From assembly GCF_023824195.1 (NCBI RefSeq), contig NZ_CP085442.1:4192001-4256000 (forward strand): DNA of 64,000 nt. Reading direction: 5' to 3'. Each line of letters begins with the position of its first letter. Positions within the stretch are counted from its first letter, which is position 1. The notes under the pieces are model-generated. The model was not told the origin of the DNA, did not search any database, and saw only the letters and a list, made by a program, of their open reading frames with translations. The DNA comes from Priestia megaterium. Its GTDB lineage: Bacteria > Bacillota > Bacilli > Bacillales > Bacillaceae_H. Position numbers and translations under genes: made by a program. This document shows, in pieces, positions 16,657 to 24,172 of this stretch.

Positions 16657-17895
16657 GTGAGCTTAGAAAAGGAGATGAATCGTTCGTTGAATAAATCGAT
16701 GGTGAAAACACTTCTGCTCGGGACGAGCGTAACGCTTCTCGCTATTGCGCTTATTGTATATCCAAAAGAAGCGCTAGAAGGTTCAGTAAGAGGTCTCAAC
16801 ACATGGTGGAAGGTCGTCTTTCCTTCTCTGCTGCCCTTTTTTATTGTTTCAGAAATGCTTATTGGGTTTGGCGTAGTGAAGTTCATTGGGATCTTATTAG
16901 AGCCGTTTATGAGGCCTTTATTCCGAGTACCTGGAGTAGGGGGGTTTGCTTTAGCAATGGGCATGGCTTCTGGGTTTCCTTCAGGTGCAAAAATCACTTC
17001 CCGGCTGCGTCAAGAAAAGCAGCTAACAGCTATTGAAGCTGAAAGACTCGTATCATTTACTAACTCATCTAACCCTATTTTTATTTTTGGAGCTGTGGCC
17101 GTTGGCTTTTTTCACAATCCAGCTGTCGGTATCATATTAGCTCTCTCTCATTACATAGGGAATATTTGTGTAGGGCTGGTGATGCGGTTTTATGGATCAG
17201 CAAAACCGAAAGGACAAGTAACTCAAAAACCTTCTTTATCGTTAGCTTTTCATGAAATGCATAAAACGCGTTTAAAAGACAAGCGTCCTATCGGGAAGCT
17301 TCTAGGAGATGCGGTTACTTCTGCTGTTCAATCTCTCTTAATGATTGGCGGTTTTATCATTTTATTTTCTGTATTAAACAAACTTTTATATGTTACTCAT
17401 ATCACGGCCTTTTTAAGCAGCGGTCTAGCTTATTTATTTTCCCTTTGTCATATAGGGACTGAACTGAGTCTTCCCTTTATTTCAGGGCTTTTTGAAATCA
17501 CGCTAGGAAGCCGGCTAGCAAGTGAAGCGCCAGACACGCTGCTGTTTCATCAAATTATCATCGTTAGCTTTGTATTAGGCTTCAGCGGTTTCTCCGTTCA
17601 AGCACAAGTGGCTAGCATACTCGCCGAAACAGATATTCGATTTTTCCCGTTTTTTATTGCACGCATTTTTCACGGTTGTTTTGCGGTAGTATTCACTATC
17701 TTTCTATGGGGTCCTCTTCGAGAATCCATTACTACTTTTCAAGCATCTGAAGGAGCACTGCCGGTTTTTTCTCACTTGGAGTCTGTTACGATTCTATCGC
17801 AGTGGCTAAACGTGTACGGTCCGCTCTTAACGATTTTTACGCTGTGCTGCTATATTTATATATATTCAAAACGAACGTTTCTTCATCGGTCCTAG
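16657..17895 (+). CDS. ylbJ: Sporulation integral membrane protein YlbJ
   Basis: Polytopic membrane protein required for normal spore formation in B. subtilis, with nucleoside-recognition (Gate) domains. About eight hydrophobic segments are visible. The conserved stretch GMASGFPSGAKIT (near residue 108) and SFTNSSNPIFIFGAVAVGFF (near 131) are typical. The start is uncertain: the GTG at 16657 has no good site, whereas AAAAGGAG lies just inside the frame and could serve a TTG about 35 nt further in. The length (412) is close to the B. subtilis protein. It ends at a long bidirectional terminator shared with coaD. Confidence 0.92.
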   Translation: MSLEKEMNRSLNKSMVKTLLLGTSVTLLAIALIVYPKEALEGSVRGLNTWWKVVFPSLLPFFIVSEMLIGFGVVKFIGILLEPFMRPLFRVPGVGGFALAMGMASGFPSGAKITSRLRQEKQLTAIEAERLVSFTNSSNPIFIFGAVAVGFFHNPAVGIILALSHYIGNICVGLVMRFYGSAKPKGQVTQKPSLSLAFHEMHKTRLKDKRPIGKLLGDAVTSAVQSLLMIGGFIILFSVLNKLLYVTHITAFLSSGLAYLFSLCHIGTELSLPFISGLFEITLGSRLASEAPDTLLFHQIIIVSFVLGFSGFSVQAQVASILAETDIRFFPFFIARIFHGCFAVVFTIFLWGPLRESITTFQASEGALPVFSHLESVTILSQWLNVYGPLLTIFTLCCYIYIYSKRTFLHRS

Positions 17896-17896
17896 T

Positions 17897-17951
17897 AAAA
17901 AAAGAACGTGAGGTTTTCTTATCGGCAAAGAAAACCTCACGTTCTTTTTTA
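17897..17951. terminator. Bidirectional terminator between ylbJ and coaD
   Basis: A long stem made of GAACGTGAGGTTTTCTT and its exact complement, with a 7-base loop, flanked by six As and six Ts. It serves ylbJ on the plus strand and coaD on the minus strand. Confidence 0.95.
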
Positions 17952-17953
17952 TC

Positions 17954-18475
<522 letters not shown>

Positions 18476-18483
18476 TCATTGAT

Positions 18484-19053
18484 TTATTCAACTGATTCTT
18501 CTTTTTTGTATGTATAAATAGAAACACCAATGATACCGTACGTTTCGCTTTTTATTTTTTCAAATAAACCAATCTCATTATCTAAATGTACATCATGAGA
18601 ATGCTCCGCTACAATAATTCCTGTTTTTTTCAGAAGGTTTTCTTCACTTACCGTTTCGATAAGCGCTTTCAACTTTTGTGCTTTATACGGTGGATCAAGC
18701 AAAAGTAAATCGACAGTCAGCTCCCTTTTCTTTATCGCTTTCAGTGCACGTTCTGCATCATTTCGATACACTTCAGCGCGGTCTTCTAACCGGCAAGATG
18801 CTAAGTTTGCTTTAATCGTCTGAATCGCTTTGCCATCCCGGTCCACAAAAATGACTTTATCTATTCCTCGACTTAGAGCTTCAATTCCCAAGCCACCGCT
18901 TCCACCGAACAAATCAAGAGCTGTTCCACCTTCAAAAAACGGTCCAATCATATTAAAAATAGCTTCTTTCACCTTATCTGTTGTAGGGCGGGTTGAGTAT
19001 CCTGGAACCGCCTTTAACGCATGGCCTTTATATAAACCTGCTACTACTCTCAT
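18484..19053 (-). CDS. rsmD: 16S rRNA (guanine966-N2)-methyltransferase RsmD
   Basis: SAM-dependent methylation of G966 in 16S rRNA. The 189-residue product has STRPTTDKVKEAIFN near residue 22, the SAM motif LDLFGGSGGLGIEALSRG near 46 and the catalytic DPPY motif near 119. I chose the ATG at 19053, giving MRVVAGLYKG as in homologues; an in-frame GTG at 19062 is possible. It is the ylbH counterpart, co-transcribed with coaD. Confidence 0.96.
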   Translation of the reverse strand: MRVVAGLYKGHALKAVPGYSTRPTTDKVKEAIFNMIGPFFEGGTALDLFGGSGGLGIEALSRGIDKVIFVDRDGKAIQTIKANLASCRLEDRAEVYRNDAERALKAIKKRELTVDLLLLDPPYKAQKLKALIETVSEENLLKKTGIIVAEHSHDVHLDNEIGLFEKIKSETYGIIGVSIYTYKKEESVE

Positions 19054-19170
19054 CCTTATCACTACCTTACTTTTACTTCCTTATTCTTCATTATCCTAAC
19101 ATATTTTGAATTACAAAGACTAGCAAAAATCCTCAATTTATTCAATGGTGTATGCATTCTGTGCAATAAC

Positions 19171-19275
19171 CCAGCAGCTTGCTTTTATGCTGGACTTTTA
19201 CGACCGTGTCCTTAGATACACTGATTCTTTTCTAAGAGATACACCTATGAAGATCATTCGGCATTTCGTTCATAG
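19171..19275. other. Cluster of three short inverted repeats upstream of rsmD
   Basis: CCAGCA/TGCTGG (19171-19193), CTTAGA/TCTAAG with outer GTGT/ACAC (19206-19244) and CTATGAA/TTCATAG (19245-19275) follow one another directly. They lie 120-220 bases upstream of the rsmD start on the minus strand. They could be part of an RNA leader of rsmD, but stems of this length also occur by chance in AT-rich DNA. Strand and function are undetermined. Confidence 0.35.
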
Positions 19276-19414
19276 AAGATTTCCTTTACTTTAATATGTC
19301 ATAATAAACGTAAATTTACCCTTTTTCTCTGTCATGTTATCAGTCTTTTATGTTTTAAAAAGTGAATTTCACAAGACAGGTATATGAACGTTTAAAACGG
19401 ACATACTGACTAGT

Positions 19415-19589
19415 AACAACATCATCTAACCGATGTTGTTGCCAACCGCGGAGAAGACTTACGTTTCCCCATAAGTTCTTCCTCCGGTTTCTCCTCTCCC
19501 TTTGCCTTCATCAAGGTGCTTGTAATCGCAGAGGTGATTACACCCCTTTATTGAAGGGCCCTACAATGAGTAGTTGTAGGGATTTTTTT
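19415..19589 (+). ncRNA. Structured leader RNA with intrinsic terminator (attenuator/riboswitch-like)
   Basis: On the plus strand the region folds into: hairpin 1 AACAACATC/GATGTTGTT (19415-19423, 19432-19440); hairpin 2, an interrupted stem from GGAGAAGACTTA to its complement ending CTCC (about 19450-19485); a nested arm CCTTCA/TGAAGG (19505-19510, 19552-19557) enclosing AAGG/CCTT and TGTAATC/GATTACA (19521-19527, 19536-19542); then a terminator CCCTACAA/TTGTAGGG (19559-19566, 19574-19581) followed by a run of seven T. The T-run fixes the strand as plus. The next plus-strand gene starts 76 bases downstream. It sits between ylbG and rsmD (ylbH), where a ylbH leader motif has been described in bacilli; identity with that motif is unverified. 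Confidence 0.65.
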
Positions 19590-19664
19590 ATTTACTCTTA
19601 AAATATTCAGTGATACATTAAACTACGTGAGTTTGCTTTTTAATACATAAAGGGGGAAATACAT

Positions 19665-20051
19665 ATGATTCAGCGTTTTATTGAGCTCGGAGAAGGGTAT
19701 TCAGATATTTATGAGCTGTTAGAGATTGTCAAAAGCAACAAACATCGTCTTGCTCATCTTATTATGCTGCGAACAGTAAAAGAAGATCGACAAGTAGCTT
19801 CTTTTGTCGCTGTCTTGCATCCAACAGCTGAAGGGAATTTCCAACCGCTTTACGTTTGCCGAGAAGGAATTGTTTTAAAACAAAACGACAGCAAGCGCGT
19901 TGAGTTATTTAAACGAGCTGCTGAGGAAGCGGGAAAAGAAATTGTGGTACTCGATGTCAAACCATCTACTACATTTCCAGAAACAGCACTATACTATCAG
20001 CACCTTATTGGCATTTTGCGAATGAACCGCTTTATTCCGCCAATGCAATAA
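19665..20051 (+). CDS. Conserved Bacillaceae protein of unknown function (DUF7147-like)
   Basis: A 128-residue soluble protein without catalytic motifs I can recognise. Its N-terminus MIQRFIELGEGYSDIYEL is typical of a small Bacillus family sometimes mislabelled methylthioribose kinase; it is far too short for that enzyme. The gene has a strong AAAGGGGG site before the ATG at 19665. It lies on the plus strand behind a multi-hairpin leader with a terminator, so its expression is probably controlled by attenuation or antitermination. It ends at a terminator shared with convergent ylbG. Confidence 0.8.
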   Translation: MIQRFIELGEGYSDIYELLEIVKSNKHRLAHLIMLRTVKEDRQVASFVAVLHPTAEGNFQPLYVCREGIVLKQNDSKRVELFKRAAEEAGKEIVVLDVKPSTTFPETALYYQHLIGILRMNRFIPPMQ

Positions 20052-20096
20052 TCTCATCTCATCCCTGCCTATTCGTTTGCTAAGGGCAAGTAAAAT

Positions 20097-20128
20097 AAAA
20101 AAAGGAATGTACATCACATTCCTTTTTT
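20097..20128. terminator. Bidirectional terminator between the DUF7147-like gene and ylbG
   Basis: AAGGAATGT and ACATTCCTT (about 20102-20110 and 20116-20124) with a 5-base loop, flanked by A-run and T-run. Confidence 0.9.
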
Positions 20129-20130
20129 GT

Positions 20131-20406
20131 TTAAATTCCTATCTTATAGTCATATTCCTTCGCCTTATCTGGCTTTGAATTTTCGAATTCTGTTTTTAAA
20201 AACGGCCGATAAGAAGGATCTACTTTCTTCACAAAAGGTAGAGACTGAAGTTTATGGATTGTTTTTTCAATGCCATCTTGGTTGCAATATAAGACAACAT
20301 ACTTTAATTCTTTAGATACGTAATGTACATTTCCGTACTTTCGCAATGCTTTTGCTTGCTTAACAGAATGCACATACGCCACAATTCCTTGACGTTCAAC
20401 AAACAT
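20131..20406 (-). CDS. ylbG: YlbG family protein (DUF2129)
   Basis: Small conserved Firmicutes protein of unknown biochemical function. The start is set at the ATG 20406 ([14 protein letters not shown]), giving 91 residues as in homologues, with AAAGGGGA 7 nt upstream; a longer in-frame start at 20451 lacks such a site. [15 protein letters not shown] and [16 protein letters not shown] are family segments. In B. subtilis ylbG directly follows ylbF; here 400 bases separate the two. Confidence 0.92.
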   Translation of the reverse strand: MFVERQGIVAYVHSVKQAKALRKYGNVHYVSKELKYVVLYCNQDGIEKTIHKLQSLPFVKKVDPSYRPFLKTEFENSKPDKAKEYDYKIGI

Positions 20407-20451
20407 ATTTAGTTCCCCTTTTGCATACGTTATATTGGTTTTCTTTATCAT

Positions 20452-20803
20452 AAATTCTTTTATATGAAGTAGGTGCTTTATGTATGAATTTAGATGATAT
20501 CTGGATGCTCTTTCTTACTCATTTTAACGAGCACAGAGCTATTGAACAAGTCATTTTCAAAAAAATCACAAATATACCCTTTTTGTATATAAACACATCA
20601 ATTAAGCGTAGAAAAATAGATGAGCTTCTAGAAGCTTCATCTATTTTTGCTACATCCAATACAAATGCTACTTGGCGCTCGACCTTTGTCAGAAGTCAGC
20701 ATCTTACTTATGTCTATCAGCACAGGTTTTACGTTCCACAGCGTAAAATGGCCTGCTGCGGAAATTCCTGTGCTGATTGCATTCGATTTATACAGTGAAC
20801 GGC
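20452..20803. other. Gap between ylbF and ylbG, with a bidirectional hairpin but no clear gene
   Basis: A 352-base stretch. A plus-strand frame (20484-20798, 104 codons) exists but is crossed by the terminator-like hairpin at 20608-20647 and has no recognisable protein family. An overlapping frame on each strand in 20648-20800 also lacks a proper start. The promoter of ylbG is expected here. A decayed gene is possible. Confidence 0.5.
20608..20647. terminator. Bidirectional terminator-like hairpin downstream of ylbF
   Basis: AAAAATAGATGAGCTTCT is followed immediately by AGAAGCTTCATCTATTTTT, complementary except for one bulged A. A- and T-runs at both ends make it a plausible terminator in either direction; on the minus strand it would end the ylbF transcript about 160 bases after the stop. 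Confidence 0.75.
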
Positions 20804-21250
20804 TTATGCGCTGCACCCACAGCTTCCACCAGATCCGCAGCCACCGCCGCAGCTGCTTCCCGTATCAAAAAACGGATTTCCCGTCGGTACTTTAACGTGC
20901 TCTGAAACAGCTTGACCAAGGATAACGCTAATTTCATCAAGCAGCTTTTGTAATTCATTTTCTGCTTTTTTGAACGCAGCGATTGTCGCGTGTAAATCAA
21001 CTTGACGCTTTACATCACGTACTTGTCTCGTAATGGTTTTATAATCAGGATGATATTTTCCAAATCGCTGAACATCCTCATACTGTTCCTTTATTTTCAC
21101 AAATTCAGCAATTAATGCCTGTGCATGTGAATCTTTATTTAATCTATATAAACATTGACGATAGTTCTCGGCTACGTCTGATTGTAACACCATGTTAGCT
21201 ACGTGATCAGACTCATCGAGTAATTCAACAGTTCTCATTGTTGTCAGCAT
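20804..21250 (-). CDS. ricF: YlbF/RicF, subunit of the Ric (YlbF-YmcA-YaaT) complex
   Basis: Part of the Ric complex that with RNase Y directs maturation of many operon mRNAs and affects competence, biofilm formation and sporulation in B. subtilis. The 148-residue protein is a helical YlbF/YmcA-type domain followed by a Gly/Cys tail with Cys134, Cys138, Cys144 and Cys146. The B. subtilis complex carries [4Fe-4S] clusters, and these cysteines are the likely ligands from this subunit. ATG at 21250 with a GGAGGTG site. Confidence 0.92.
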   Translation of the reverse strand: MLTTMRTVELLDESDHVANMVLQSDVAENYRQCLYRLNKDSHAQALIAEFVKIKEQYEDVQRFGKYHPDYKTITRQVRDVKRQVDLHATIAAFKKAENELQKLLDEISVILGQAVSEHVKVPTGNPFFDTGSSCGGGCGSGGSCGCSA

Positions 21251-21297
21251 GGCTGTGCACCTCCGTTTTTATCTTATCACGTTTTGGATCTAAAGAA

Positions 21298-21342
21298 AAA
21301 GAACTTGCTAAAACAGCTTACACTGATTTACTACAAGTTCTA
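21298..21342 (-). terminator. Probable terminator of the lipoprotein gene
   Basis: GAACTTG (21301-21307) and CAAGTTC (21334-21340) pair around a 26-base loop with weak internal pairing; on the minus strand a TTTTTCTTT run follows. Confidence 0.5.
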
Positions 21343-21350
21343 CTTTTTAA

Positions 21351-21737
21351 CTATATAATTTCAACCGTAAAGGTATTCCTCACTTGATAACTTTCTTCTT
21401 TAGATTTCATCAGTTCAATCGTAACAGTATGAGATCCTTTTGGAAGATCACTTAAAACAAAGGCTGCTTGCTTCATTTCTTTAAATGGTTTTCCATCTAC
21501 TGTAATTTGAAGGAATCCACTCTCTGTTGAAAATGAAAACCCGCTTAGAATACATTCGACGTATACGTTTTGTCCTTTCACATGCTGGTGTACCATCAGT
21601 GAAGGTTTTGTATTCATTGCACCAAACGTTTCAGCTGCCCGCGGTTGAGAGGAAATTTTAGTTTCAGGTTTTGGTTTATCATGGTTGCATCCTAGCAGAG
21701 AAACTACACATAAGGCCGTCGTTAATAGTAAGCGCAT
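21351..21737 (-). CDS. Small putative lipoprotein of unknown function
   Basis: A 128-residue product with a lipoprotein signal peptide: MRLLLTTALCVVSLLGC, lipobox LLGC with Cys17 as the predicted lipidated residue. The mature part is predicted all-beta (for example FSFSTESGFLQITVDGKPF and SHTVTIELMK), like a small Ig-type or CopC-like domain, but I do not recognise a family. It lies between ylbE and ricF; not present at this place in B. subtilis as far as I recall. Confidence 0.75.
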   Translation of the reverse strand: MRLLLTTALCVVSLLGCNHDKPKPETKISSQPRAAETFGAMNTKPSLMVHQHVKGQNVYVECILSGFSFSTESGFLQITVDGKPFKEMKQAAFVLSDLPKGSHTVTIELMKSKEESYQVRNTFTVEII

Positions 21738-21805
21738 AATACCATTCCTTTATCATTCGTTTCTCCATAGTGTTTACAAACTCTTTGTTTTTACTCATGA
21801 TGTGC

Positions 21806-21838
21806 AAAAATCTCTGCATCGCTATGTATGCAGAGATC
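21806..21838 (-). terminator. Terminator of ylbE
   Basis: ATCTCTGCAT (21810-21819) and ATGCAGAGAT (21828-21837) form a 10-bp stem, followed on the minus strand by TTTTTGC. It begins at the ylbE stop codon. Confidence 0.85.
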
Positions 21839-22073
21839 ATTGATTTTTCATGGACTGAAACATATGAAACATCATGTTTGCCATTTGAATCGAATTCGAA
21901 AACTTTTCGACTTTATGAGGAATCGTTTGTTTGTAGTAGTGTTTGGATTCTAATTCAAATTTCTCCAGTTCTTCAGGATTTCTAGATAAACGTCGGTACC
22001 ACATTGGCTGTTCACGAACGAAGTCGTTGAGTTTAGGACGAGACTGCATATACTCGTATATATCTTTTCTCAT
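21837..22073 (-). CDS. ylbE: YlbE-like protein
   Basis: A 78-residue conserved Bacillus protein of unknown function. Distinctive features are MRKDIYEYMQSRPKLNDFVREQP (shortened) at the N-terminus and a His/Met-rich C-terminus (MANMMFHMFQSMKNQ). It follows ylbD by 5 nt and ends at a strong terminator, so the two form an operon, as in B. subtilis. Confidence 0.9.
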   Translation of the reverse strand: MRKDIYEYMQSRPKLNDFVREQPMWYRRLSRNPEELEKFELESKHYYKQTIPHKVEKFSNSIQMANMMFHMFQSMKNQ

Positions 22074-22078
22074 TGCGT

Positions 22079-22495
22079 TTAATCTTTCCTAAAGCCAAAT
22101 GGATTCCCTGGCCCGGAAGCTGCTCCTCCACCGGATGGCTTAGATGGTTGAAATTGCTGCAGTACTTGTTGAATATTCGAAATAGCTGAATTTACATTTG
22201 TGATATGATTTTGCATTTGATTCAAGTCCATGTTTTTCAGCGAGGATACAATTGTACCCATAATATCTTTTTTCTCCTCTGTTGCAGCAGCTGGTTCAGC
22301 CTTTGCACTTTCTTCTGAACGATATGCCTCCCACATTGGATCTTCTGCACCGAATAAATACCAATCTTCATATAGCTCTTTCCACGTTTTTTGCTGCTTT
22401 CGAACCTGTTCTACTAATTTGGGATGTGATTTTACAAATTGTTTAAATTCCACAACGGACGGATGAAGCTCTCGTTTGGTTTCCTTCACAGTCAC
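22079..22495 (-). CDS. ylbD: YlbD family protein, putative spore coat protein
   Basis: A 138-residue protein with an N-terminal SVVEFKQFVKSHPKLVEQVR segment, an acidic/Ala-rich middle, a short amphipathic helix region (about 85-115) and a Gly/Pro-rich tail. Homologues are annotated as spore coat components; the evidence for that is outside this sequence. Next to it upstream is ypjA, which in B. subtilis is in a distant part of the chromosome, so this gene marks a rearrangement junction. Confidence 0.85.
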   Translation of the reverse strand: MTVKETKRELHPSVVEFKQFVKSHPKLVEQVRKQQKTWKELYEDWYLFGAEDPMWEAYRSEESAKAEPAAATEEKKDIMGTIVSSLKNMDLNQMQNHITNVNSAISNIQQVLQQFQPSKPSGGGAASGPGNPFGFRKD

Positions 22496-22571
22496 TCACC
22501 TCATACTTAAATATAGCCTACTATATCTTAGAAAAAGAGAGCTCGTTTCGTGCGCCTATTTCAAAAATTTT
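22496..22571. other. Rearrangement junction between the ylb block and the ypjA-qcr block
   Basis: 76 bases separate ylbD from ypjA. In B. subtilis (from memory) these genes lie on opposite replichores. Everything to the left follows the ylb-yll order and everything to the right the ypj-aro order, all on the minus strand. No insertion sequence, tRNA or long repeat is seen at the junction; only an AT-rich TTCAAAAA/TTTTTGAA inverted repeat is present at about 22560-22600. Confidence 0.65.
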
Positions 22572-23159
22572 TTATAGCTGTTTTTTTGAAGAAGCACGAA
22601 CTGTGAACCAGTATGTAATGAAAATAGATAAAATGCTTAGCCAAAATGTAAAATAACCAATTTCAGACATATACGCATTGAGCATGCTGTATCTTGGCAT
22701 CATAGAAAAAACGTAATCAATGATATCATTATGTACGGTCCATACAGCGGCAACAGCTAAATGCCATAATTTAATCCGGTAAAACGGTACGTATAAAAGC
22801 CCTTGAAAAGCCATTGCTGCATGAGAAGCCATCAACATAAGCATCATCCAATCAATGTATCCTGTTAACACATAGACCAATACATTCATTACGACGGCCC
22901 AAATCCCGTATTTAAACAGCGTGATCATTGCTAAAGCTTCAAATAGTGAAAAATGTTTTCCAAGTAAAAGACCGATAAGTACAATAACAAAAAACAAGCT
23001 TGCCGTTGGACTATCAGGCACAAATACTAAAAACTTCTTAGGCGTTTCCGCTAATTGACTACCATACCAAATATATCCGTAGATTGTTCCTAGTATATTC
23101 ACAATCAGCAAAAGCGTTAAAAAACGCTTATCTTTTAAGGTATACCATAACCAAGCCAT
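22572..23159 (-). CDS. ypjA: DUF1405 family membrane protein YpjA
   Basis: A 195-residue integral membrane protein with about six hydrophobic segments, including LLIVNILGTIYGYIWYG near the N-terminus and a HAAMAFQGLLYVPFYRI loop. Function unknown. In Bacillus it lies directly downstream of qcrC, as here, which suggests a possible link to the respiratory complex but does not prove it. Confidence 0.9.
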   Translation of the reverse strand: MAWLWYTLKDKRFLTLLLIVNILGTIYGYIWYGSQLAETPKKFLVFVPDSPTASLFFVIVLIGLLLGKHFSLFEALAMITLFKYGIWAVVMNVLVYVLTGYIDWMMLMLMASHAAMAFQGLLYVPFYRIKLWHLAVAAVWTVHNDIIDYVFSMMPRYSMLNAYMSEIGYFTFWLSILSIFITYWFTVRASSKKQL

Positions 23160-23262
23160 TTAGAAAGTCTCCTTTACATTTACTCTCTTCTTTATTATGT
23201 ACAGTTTTTGAACAATAGCAAGCACCTATCTCATTGATGTAAAACACAGCATTAAATAAATT

Positions 23263-23292
23263 CAAAAAAAAACCAGCCCTTTGGCTGATTTT
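23263..23292 (-). terminator. Terminator of the qcr operon
   Basis: CAGCC and GGCTG arms (within 23271-23290) and CTTT loop with flanking AA/TT pairs; the minus-strand RNA runs into eight or more T residues. It overlaps the end of qcrC and would separate it from ypjA. Confidence 0.8.
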
Positions 23293-23294
23293 CA

Positions 23295-24062
23295 TTATTC
23301 TTTCCCTAAGTTGCCGACAAATTCCGAGAGCGTTTTCAATTCTTTATCTGAACCTTTGAAAACACCTTTTGGCATATTGCCTTTACCATTTTTTGCGATA
23401 TTGGCGATTTCTTCAGGAGATAAATCAATTCCTGTTAAAGCCGGAGCCGCAGGGCCTCCCTGTAAATTATCACCGTGACAGGTCAAGCACGTTTGCTCTT
23501 GCATGATTTTGTAGCCTTCTGAATTTTTGTCAATCGCTACTTCTTCTCTAATTTTCCCTTGCTCTTCACGCGCTTTCCAATCCACCTGTGTCGCTGACTG
23601 CCACGTTAGGAAAAAGACTGCTGCTATAGCCAAAAGCATGAATCCTGTTGCAAATGGCCTCTTAGCTGGTCTTCTTTCTGGTCCTCGATCAATGAACGGA
23701 GCAAGCATTAATGCGCCAAATGCAATCCCTGGAATAATAAATGCACCTATAATATTATATGGACCAGAAGCAAATGAATATTTAAGCAATTGATATAGGA
23801 ACAAAAAATACCAGTCAGGAAGAGGCAAGTACCCCGTATCAGTCGGATCGGCAATACGTTCAAGAGGAGATGGATGAGCGATGGTTAAACATAAATAACC
23901 GATTAAAAAAACTGCCCCTACCATCCATTCTTTTAGTAAAAAGTTTGGCCAGAATGCTTCTGTTTTCCCTGGAAATTCAGAGTAATCTTTTGGAATATTG
24001 GGTTTTCGTTCTGCAGGAACACGTGAATCTCCAACAAACTTCATCCCTTTACCACGATGCAT
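23295..24062 (-). CDS. qcrC: Menaquinol:cytochrome c reductase, cytochrome b/c subunit QcrC
   Basis: Fused subunit of the Bacillus-type bc complex: the C-terminal part of cytochrome b (about three membrane segments) joined to a c-type cytochrome domain. The haem motif is C192-L-T-C195-H196. PLPDWYFLFLYQLLKY near residue 80 carries the PDWY quinone-site motif (PEWY in other complexes). The start is the ATG at 24062 with an AAAGGAGGG site, giving 255 residues as in homologues. It is the last gene of qcrABC. Confidence 0.97.
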   Translation of the reverse strand: MHRGKGMKFVGDSRVPAERKPNIPKDYSEFPGKTEAFWPNFLLKEWMVGAVFLIGYLCLTIAHPSPLERIADPTDTGYLPLPDWYFLFLYQLLKYSFASGPYNIIGAFIIPGIAFGALMLAPFIDRGPERRPAKRPFATGFMLLAIAAVFFLTWQSATQVDWKAREEQGKIREEVAIDKNSEGYKIMQEQTCLTCHGDNLQGGPAAPALTGIDLSPEEIANIAKNGKGNMPKGVFKGSDKELKTLSEFVGNLGKE

Positions 24063-24172
24063 GTTCTCCCTCCTTTTTCTCACTGTTCTAGTGAAAGTAC
24101 TAACAACGGAGTATGTGCTTGATGCATATGATGACTAGTGTGATTGACTAATTGAATAAAGCGTATAAAATT

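Noticed and set aside
16647..16997. 116-codon minus-strand frame over the start of ylbJ
   Set aside because: Antisense to the well-supported ylbJ gene; no site and no recognisable product.
19441..19500. T-box riboswitch suggested by CCAACCGCGG in the leader
   Set aside because: The conserved T-box core AGGGTGGNACCGCG is not present and the downstream gene is not related to amino acids or tRNA.
20484..20798. 104-codon plus-strand frame between ricF and ylbG
   Set aside because: Crossed by a strong terminator-like hairpin, no family resemblance, and the second half is in a different phase from the more protein-like frame.
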